From NCBI RefSeq assembly GCF_900094835.1, contig NZ_FMAO01000002.1, positions 124,001-188,000 on the forward strand: a DNA stretch of 64,000 bases. Reading direction: 5' to 3'. Every line of letters starts with the position of its first letter. The first letter of the stretch is position 1. Below are positions 59,310 to 64,000 of the stretch, piece by piece. The notes under the pieces were generated by a model, which was not told the DNA's origin, did no database searches, and worked only from the letters and a program-made list of their open reading frames with translations. The stretch is from Weissella bombi (GTDB lineage Bacteria; Bacillota; Bacilli; Lactobacillales; Lactobacillaceae). The translations under genes and the position numbers were made by a program.

Positions 59310-59407
59310 TTAGCGTGTTATATAATAGATTCAACTCGGTCATACTATTGAATAGATAGGCATTTTGCGGTATTCTTTTAGTATTGGAATCAGTTTGGAG
59401 AATAATA

Positions 59408-60127
59408 ATGAATCCCGAAGAATTTGCGGCGGCATTACGCGAAAAAAACATTATTTTAGATGATAAACAACTGGCACAATATCAAACGTATTATGATCGA
59501 TTGGTAGAAGTCAATGAACATATGAATTTAACAGCTATTACGGATCGAGATGAGGTGTATTTAAAGCACTTTTATGATTCGTTAACTTTGGCATGGGCTT
59601 ATCCCAAGTTGCAAACTGAGCAACTTAGCATGGTTGATGTAGGGGCTGGTGCTGGTTTTCCATCATTACCATTAAAAATTGCCTTTCCACAACTAAAAAT
59701 TACAATTATTGATGCTTTAAATAAGCGCATTAAGTTTTTGCAAGAATTAGTTGATGAATTGGGCCTTGAAGATGTGACTGTTATTCATGCTCGTGCAGAA
59801 GAATTTGGACAAAAAAAGGCCCCTAATCGTGAACAGTATGATGTGACAACGGCTCGTGCTTTAGCTCGTTTGAATGTATTGGGTGAATTAACTTTGCCTT
59901 TGGTAAAGGTTGGCGGTGTGCTACTAGCTATGAAAGGTAGTGCAGCCAATGAAGAACTCGAAGAAGCTCAAGGAGCAATCAAGAAGCTTGGTGGTAAAAT
60001 CGGTGAATCAATACCGGTTAACTTACCAAATGGTGATCCAAGAACGATTATTGTAATTGAAAAAATTACTGCAACACCAAATCGTTATCCAAGAAAACCA
60101 GGAGATCCGGCGCGTAAACCATTGTAG
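59408..60127 (+). CDS. rsmG: 16S rRNA (guanine-527-N7) methyltransferase
   Basis: The ATG at 59408 follows TTTGGAG and gives 239 residues; the earlier TTG in frame is not needed. It is an SAM-dependent methyltransferase with DVGAGAGFPSLPLKIAFPQ (motif I, about residue 77), LLAMKG and NLPNGDPRTIIVIEK-like ends. The gene order rsmG-parA-parB (gidB-soj-spo0J) near the origin is conserved in Firmicutes. parA starts 14 bases after the stop. Confidence 0.94.
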   Translation: MNPEEFAAALREKNIILDDKQLAQYQTYYDRLVEVNEHMNLTAITDRDEVYLKHFYDSLTLAWAYPKLQTEQLSMVDVGAGAGFPSLPLKIAFPQLKITIIDALNKRIKFLQELVDELGLEDVTVIHARAEEFGQKKAPNREQYDVTTARALARLNVLGELTLPLVKVGGVLLAMKGSAANEELEEAQGAIKKLGGKIGESIPVNLPNGDPRTIIVIEKITATPNRYPRKPGDPARKPL

Positions 60128-60140
60128 GAAGGAGAAAATA

Positions 60141-60911
60141 ATGGGACACATTATTGCATTAGCAAACCAAAAAGGTGGCGTTGGTAAAACAACGACAACG
60201 GTTAATTTAGCTGCTGCGTTAGCTACCTTTGGCAAGAAAGTATTAATTATTGATACTGATGCACAAGGAAATGCAACTTCAGGAACGGGTGTACATAAGT
60301 CTAATATTGAACAAGACATTTATGATGTTTTAATTAATGACGTACCATTATTGGATGTTGTTTTACCAACATCACACGAAGGTGTTGATATTGTACCTGC
60401 AACAATTCGTTTAGCTGGTGCAGAGCTAGAATTAGCCCCAGTTATGGCACGCGAATTGCGACTAAAAAATGCATTAGGTGATGTTCGTGAAAAATATGAT
60501 TATGTATTAATTGATAATCCACCTTCACTAGGACTTGTAACAATTAATACTTTTTCAGCAGCAGATTCAATTTTAATTCCAGTGCAGGCTGAGTATTATG
60601 CGCTAGAAGGTTTGGGACAATTGATGAATAATATGAAATTAGTTAAACGTCATTTTAATCCAGATTTAGAAATTGAAGGTGTGTTGATGACAATGGTGGA
60701 TCCACGTACTAATTTATCAGCCGATGTTGTTGAAAACGTGCGCGAGTACTTTGATAGTGAAGTATACGATACAGTAATCCCACGTAATGTACGTTTGTCA
60801 GAGGCACCTTCACGTGGAATGGCGATTATCGACTATGATCCTAAATCAAAGGGTGCTGAAGTTTACACAAACTTGGCAGAGGAGGTCCTTAAAGCTCATG
60901 GTGAAATCTAA
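60141..60911 (+). CDS. parA: Chromosome partitioning ATPase ParA/Soj
   Basis: ATG 60141 follows GGAAGGAG and gives 256 residues; the longer frame from 60057 overlaps rsmG. It is a deviant Walker A ATPase (NQKGGVGKTTTTVNLAAAL, about residue 9) with VLIIDTDAQGNATSG, LIDNPPSLGLVTIN and QAEYYALEGLGQL, which bind DNA and move ParB-parS complexes. The parB start overlaps its last 14 bases. Confidence 0.95.
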   Translation: MGHIIALANQKGGVGKTTTTVNLAAALATFGKKVLIIDTDAQGNATSGTGVHKSNIEQDIYDVLINDVPLLDVVLPTSHEGVDIVPATIRLAGAELELAPVMARELRLKNALGDVREKYDYVLIDNPPSLGLVTINTFSAADSILIPVQAEYYALEGLGQLMNNMKLVKRHFNPDLEIEGVLMTMVDPRTNLSADVVENVREYFDSEVYDTVIPRNVRLSEAPSRGMAIIDYDPKSKGAEVYTNLAEEVLKAHGEI

Positions 60912-61803
60912 GAAAACAGGTTTGGGGGGCCTTGGTGCAAAAGGTGGCGGCTTAGGCGCTTTATTTGCCGATCAAGGCTTGGATAATGCAGTCAATAGTG
61001 GTGACGAAGTACGAGAGATTGCAATTGAAAAAATTGTTGCTAATCCATTTCAACCACGACGCGTTTTTGATCAAAACAAATTGCAAGAACTAGCAGATTC
61101 AATTAAACAAAATGGTGTTTTGCAACCAATTATTGTGCGCCATAATCCTAAAGATAATAGTCAATATGAATTATTAGCTGGTGAACGCCGATGGCGCGCA
61201 TCACAATTAGCAGAATTGACAACCATTCCAGCCATTGTACGTAAATTAGACGATGATCAAATGTTGCAAGCTGCTATTTTGGAAAACTTACAACGTGAAG
61301 ATTTGACACCGTTGGAAGAAGCACAAGCGTACCGTGATATGATGGATGGTCTTAATCTAACCCAGGCACAAGTTGCTAAACGATTAGGAAAAGCTCGTTC
61401 AGCGGTAGCTAACTTTTTGCGATTGTTAAATTTGCCCGATGAAGTTAAGGACTTATTAAATGCAGGTCAGTTATCAATGGGACAGGCTCGAACTTTATTG
61501 GGACTCCATAATAAGCGTCGCATTACGCCAGTTGCTAAGCGTGCTGTTGCAGAAGGTATGACAGTTCGTCAATTAGAACAATTGGTTAATAAGTTGAACG
61601 AACAAGCAACGTCTACTAAAAATCAACCAAGTCTTTCACCTTACATTAAAGCGTCAACGAACGCATTAGAAGATAAATTTGGCACGAAAGTTCATATGAC
61701 TCGTAACCGTAAAGGTGCTGGTAAAATTGAAATTACATATTTATCAGATGAAGATTTGAATCGGATTTTTGATACCTTGGGTATTAACCTTGATGATGAG
61801 TAA
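60898..61803 (+). CDS. parB: Chromosome partitioning protein ParB/Spo0J
   Basis: ATG 60898, overlapping the end of parA and behind GAGGAGG, gives 301 residues. It has the N-terminal CTPase/ParB domain with NPFQPRRVFDQNKLQELADS (about residues 46-65), LLAGERRWRASQLA with the GERR(x)RA motif (about 93), and ENLQREDLTPLEEA (about 133), then the helix-turn-helix QVAKRLGKARSAVANFLR and a C-terminal dimer domain. A Gly-rich start (GLGGLGAKGGGLGALF) is typical of spo0J. It binds the parS sites at 17654 and 59294. Confidence 0.95.
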   Translation: MVKSKKTGLGGLGAKGGGLGALFADQGLDNAVNSGDEVREIAIEKIVANPFQPRRVFDQNKLQELADSIKQNGVLQPIIVRHNPKDNSQYELLAGERRWRASQLAELTTIPAIVRKLDDDQMLQAAILENLQREDLTPLEEAQAYRDMMDGLNLTQAQVAKRLGKARSAVANFLRLLNLPDEVKDLLNAGQLSMGQARTLLGLHNKRRITPVAKRAVAEGMTVRQLEQLVNKLNEQATSTKNQPSLSPYIKASTNALEDKFGTKVHMTRNRKGAGKIEITYLSDEDLNRIFDTLGINLDDE

Positions 61804-61813
61804 GGAGACGGCA

Positions 61814-61999
61814 ATGTATAATTTACATGATGTTGTTGAAATGAAAAAGCCGCATGCTTGTGGCGTCAATGAGTGGCAGATTATGCGTGTTGGTGCTGAT
61901 ATGAAGATTGTTTGTCAAGGATGTCAGCGTCAAGTTGTCATGACCCGTCATGAATTTGATAAAAGATTTAAACGTGTATTGCAGAGTGCACAAGATTAA
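61814..61999 (+). CDS. DUF951 family protein (YyzM-like)
   Basis: ATG 61814 lies behind AAGGAGACGG and gives 61 residues. It has two Cys in IVCQGCQR (CxxC, about residue 34) and another in ACGVNEWQ, a zinc-ribbon-like pattern typical of DUF951. It is always found between parB and ychF in this group. Function is unknown. Confidence 0.88.
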   Translation: MYNLHDVVEMKKPHACGVNEWQIMRVGADMKIVCQGCQRQVVMTRHEFDKRFKRVLQSAQD

Positions 62000-62023
62000 A
62001 GAAAAGAGATAGGTAAATATATA

Positions 62024-63127
62024 ATGGCTCTTACAGCAGGAATTGTTGGCTTGCCAAACGTTGGTAAGTCAACACTATTTAACGCAATCACTAAAGCAGG
62101 GGCAGAGATGGCTAACTACCCATTTGCAACTATTGAACCAAATGTGGGAATGGTTGAAGTGCCAGATGATCGTTTAGCTCGTATCCAAGAACTAATCCCA
62201 GCTGACAAAGTAGTACCAACAACTTTTGAGTTTACTGATATTGCTGGTATTGTAAAGGGTGCTTCACAAGGTGAAGGACTTGGAAATAAGTTTCTAGAAA
62301 ACATTCGTCAAGTTAATGCGATTGTTCACGTGGTGCGTGCGTTTGATGATGATGATATTACACACGTTTCAGGTAAAGTTGATCCATTGGATGATATTGA
62401 AACAATTAATACTGAACTTGTACTAGCTGATTTGGAATCAATTGACAAGCGTTATGCTCGTGTTGAAAAGACAGCAAAGTCAGCTAAGGATAAGGATGCG
62501 ATTGCTGAATTGGCCGTATTGGACCAATTAAAGCCAGCTTTAGAGGCTGGTAAACCAGCACGTTCAATTGAATGGGATGAAGATGAACAAAAGATTATTC
62601 ATGATTTGTTCTTGCTAACATCAAAGCCAGTGCTATATGTTGCCAACGTTGCTGAAGATGATATGGCTGATCCAGAAGCTTCTGAATATTATCAACAAAT
62701 CAAGCAATATGCTGATAGTGAAAATGCAGGTGTTATCGGTATTTCAGCCCGTGCAGAAGAAGAAATTGCTGAAATGGATGATGAAGATAAAGCAGAATTC
62801 ATGGAATTGCAAGGAATTACTGAACCAGGACTAAATCGTTTGATTAGAGCTGCTTACCACATGCTTGATTTGCGTACATTCTTTACAGCTGGTGGTAAAG
62901 AGACACGTGCTTGGACATTCCGTGCGGGCATGAAAGCACCACAAGTTGCCGGTGTTATCCACTCAGACTTTGAGCGAGGATTTATTCGTGCCGAAACGTT
63001 CTCATTTGAAGACCTTGATAAGTATGCATCATTAAAGGCAATCAAAGAAGCGGGTCGCCGTCGTTCAGAAGGAAAAGAATACGTTGTACAAGACGGTGAT
63101 ATCATCGAATTCTTGTTCAATGTTTAA
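62024..63127 (+). CDS. ychF: Redox-regulated ATPase YchF
   Basis: This 367-residue Obg-related P-loop protein prefers ATP over GTP. Walker A GLPNVGKSTLFNAIT (about residue 8), FEFTDIAGIVKGASQGEGLG (G3-like, about 66), a TGS-like C-terminal domain with TFFTAGGKETRAWTFRAGMK (about 287) and the conserved QDGDIIEFLFNV end are visible. It binds ribosomes and the 26S-like stress machinery is not relevant here. The order parB-DUF951-ychF is conserved. Confidence 0.95.
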   Translation: MALTAGIVGLPNVGKSTLFNAITKAGAEMANYPFATIEPNVGMVEVPDDRLARIQELIPADKVVPTTFEFTDIAGIVKGASQGEGLGNKFLENIRQVNAIVHVVRAFDDDDITHVSGKVDPLDDIETINTELVLADLESIDKRYARVEKTAKSAKDKDAIAELAVLDQLKPALEAGKPARSIEWDEDEQKIIHDLFLLTSKPVLYVANVAEDDMADPEASEYYQQIKQYADSENAGVIGISARAEEEIAEMDDEDKAEFMELQGITEPGLNRLIRAAYHMLDLRTFFTAGGKETRAWTFRAGMKAPQVAGVIHSDFERGFIRAETFSFEDLDKYASLKAIKEAGRRRSEGKEYVVQDGDIIEFLFNV

Positions 63128-63138
63128 TTGGGGGAAAT

Positions 63139-63879
63139 ATGACAGAGTCAAAGGAACAAACACAATCACAGGCTACACAGCCGACATTGCCTACAGTTCA
63201 AGAACTGGCAACATCTGGATTAACGAAACGTAATCAAGAATTTATTCGTCAAATGGTTATTTTAGCTAATGGTGACGAATCAAAGGCAAAATTAATTACT
63301 GAAGTTGGGGCTAAGTTGTTAACGGCACAAAAGACGGGGCAAACGGCACGTCAATTGTATAATTCTCCTGCAGAAGCAATGGGATTAAAGACCGTTGAAG
63401 AAAAGCAAGAAGAATCACGTGGTTACGCTAGCTATGGTTTTTGGCCACTAGCAATTGATAATGCGATTGCATTCTTTATGATGTTTAGCTTTATGTTCGG
63501 TCTAACTTTGCTATTTAGCCGTAATACGGCGTCAATGCAAGGATCTGGTGGGGCCGCTGGTATTACGTCATTGATCTTAACGTCAATTTTGGGAGGAGTA
63601 TTCTTCTCAGCCGTAACGTTAATGATTGCACCACGCCGTGATGGTAAGCATGTATCAATCTGGAAGAAGATTGTTGTAACCATTGTTGCGTTTGCTATCT
63701 GGTTTGTTGCATATCTTGGATTTGCTTACTTGCCACCAATTATCAACCCACTATTGCCAGGTTGGGCTTATATTATCTTTGCTGTTTTGGCATTCTTTGG
63801 TTTCCGTTACTGGCGTTCAAAGACCGGAATTCGCGGTGGCTTCTTAGGAACAAACACTACGCAATCACGTTCTAAATAA
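63139..63879 (+). CDS. DUF1129 family membrane protein
   Basis: This 246-residue protein has a hydrophilic N-terminus (SKEQTQSQATQPTLP) and four membrane segments from about residue 112 to 225, which matches the DUF1129 family found next to ychF in lactic acid bacteria. The start is ATG 63139 behind GGGGGAAAT. The family has no assigned function. The last gene of the window begins after a 33-base gap. Confidence 0.85.
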   Translation: MTESKEQTQSQATQPTLPTVQELATSGLTKRNQEFIRQMVILANGDESKAKLITEVGAKLLTAQKTGQTARQLYNSPAEAMGLKTVEEKQEESRGYASYGFWPLAIDNAIAFFMMFSFMFGLTLLFSRNTASMQGSGGAAGITSLILTSILGGVFFSAVTLMIAPRRDGKHVSIWKKIVVTIVAFAIWFVAYLGFAYLPPIINPLLPGWAYIIFAVLAFFGFRYWRSKTGIRGGFLGTNTTQSRSK

Positions 63880-63912
63880 CGGCTAGTTGTAAGAGACAGT
63901 GGAGGTAGATTG

Positions 63913-64000
63913 ATGAAAATTTTGATTGTTGATGATGATCATGAAATTGCTGAACTACTTGAAATCTACGTTAAAAATGAAGGTTATGACCCAGTAATTG
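63913..64000 (+). CDS. Response regulator, OmpR type (partial)
   Basis: Only the first 29 residues are in the window: MKILIVDDDHEIAELLEIYV, the opening of a receiver domain with its acidic pocket DDD. The ribosome-binding site GTGGAGG lies seven bases upstream. VanR/PhoP-like OmpR family is likely, but the DNA-binding part is beyond the edge, so the subfamily cannot be told. Confidence 0.8.
   Translation, partial: MKILIVDDDHEIAELLEIYVKNEGYDPVI

Noticed and set aside
1-64000. CRISPR array, tRNA or rRNA genes, prophage
   Set aside because: No spaced identical repeats, no cloverleaf-like CCA ends and no phage structural genes were seen.

Overview
The window looks like an origin-proximal stretch of a low-GC lactic acid bacterium. 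The order rsmG, parA, parB, DUF951, ychF, DUF1129 at the right end, two parS sites, the many amino-acid permeases and the split (non-fused) gshA fit Leuconostocaceae, most likely Weissella. The genus is an inference from gene content; there is no rRNA here to confirm it. Most genes lie on the + strand.

Layout. 0-4 kb: a T-box leader controls a GlcD-type oxidase, an aromatic-type aminotransferase and a frameshifted 2-hydroxyisocaproate dehydrogenase, a small amino-acid to hydroxy-acid pathway. 4-7.4 kb: palindromic repeats, an aldo/keto reductase with a divergent TetR regulator, and an AT-rich fic gene. 7.4-10.1 kb: a divergently arranged cystine-type ABC transporter with Cys-codon leader ORFs on both sides. 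10-17.7 kb: acylphosphatase, menA, a DnaA-box trio, an AI-2E-type permease, gshA, a permease and an esterase. 17.7-25.2 kb: an AT-rich island with an orphan LytTR regulator, LytTR-type direct repeats, two CPBP proteins, an ABC exporter, a three-part adaptor/MacB/FtsX transporter, and two tiny related cationic peptides at the end. This is the best candidate for an undescribed bacteriocin-like system.

25-46.7 kb is mainly metabolism and transport, including four amino-acid permeases. Three of them are preceded by a short leader peptide and a terminator. A Phe/Tyr-rich peptide precedes a CAT-type permease, a Ser/Thr-containing peptide precedes a SteT-like permease, and a Thr-rich peptide precedes a ThrP/YifK-like permease. 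With the Cys leader at 9 kb this makes four candidate ribosome-mediated attenuators in one window. The aromatic, Thr and Cys ones have mutually exclusive pairings consistent with starvation-induced read-through. Firmicutes usually use T-boxes for this job, so the group deserves attention.

46.8-58 kb: asparaginase, a PC4-like protein, menaquinone genes (hotdog thioesterase, menB, menE; menA is at 10.5 kb), a small structured transcription unit at 51.8 kb, another permease, a CiaRH-like two-component system, rpiA and a MutY without its iron-sulfur cysteines. 58-64 kb: nucleoside hydrolase, a parS site, rsmG-parA-parB and the genes after them, ending inside a response regulator.
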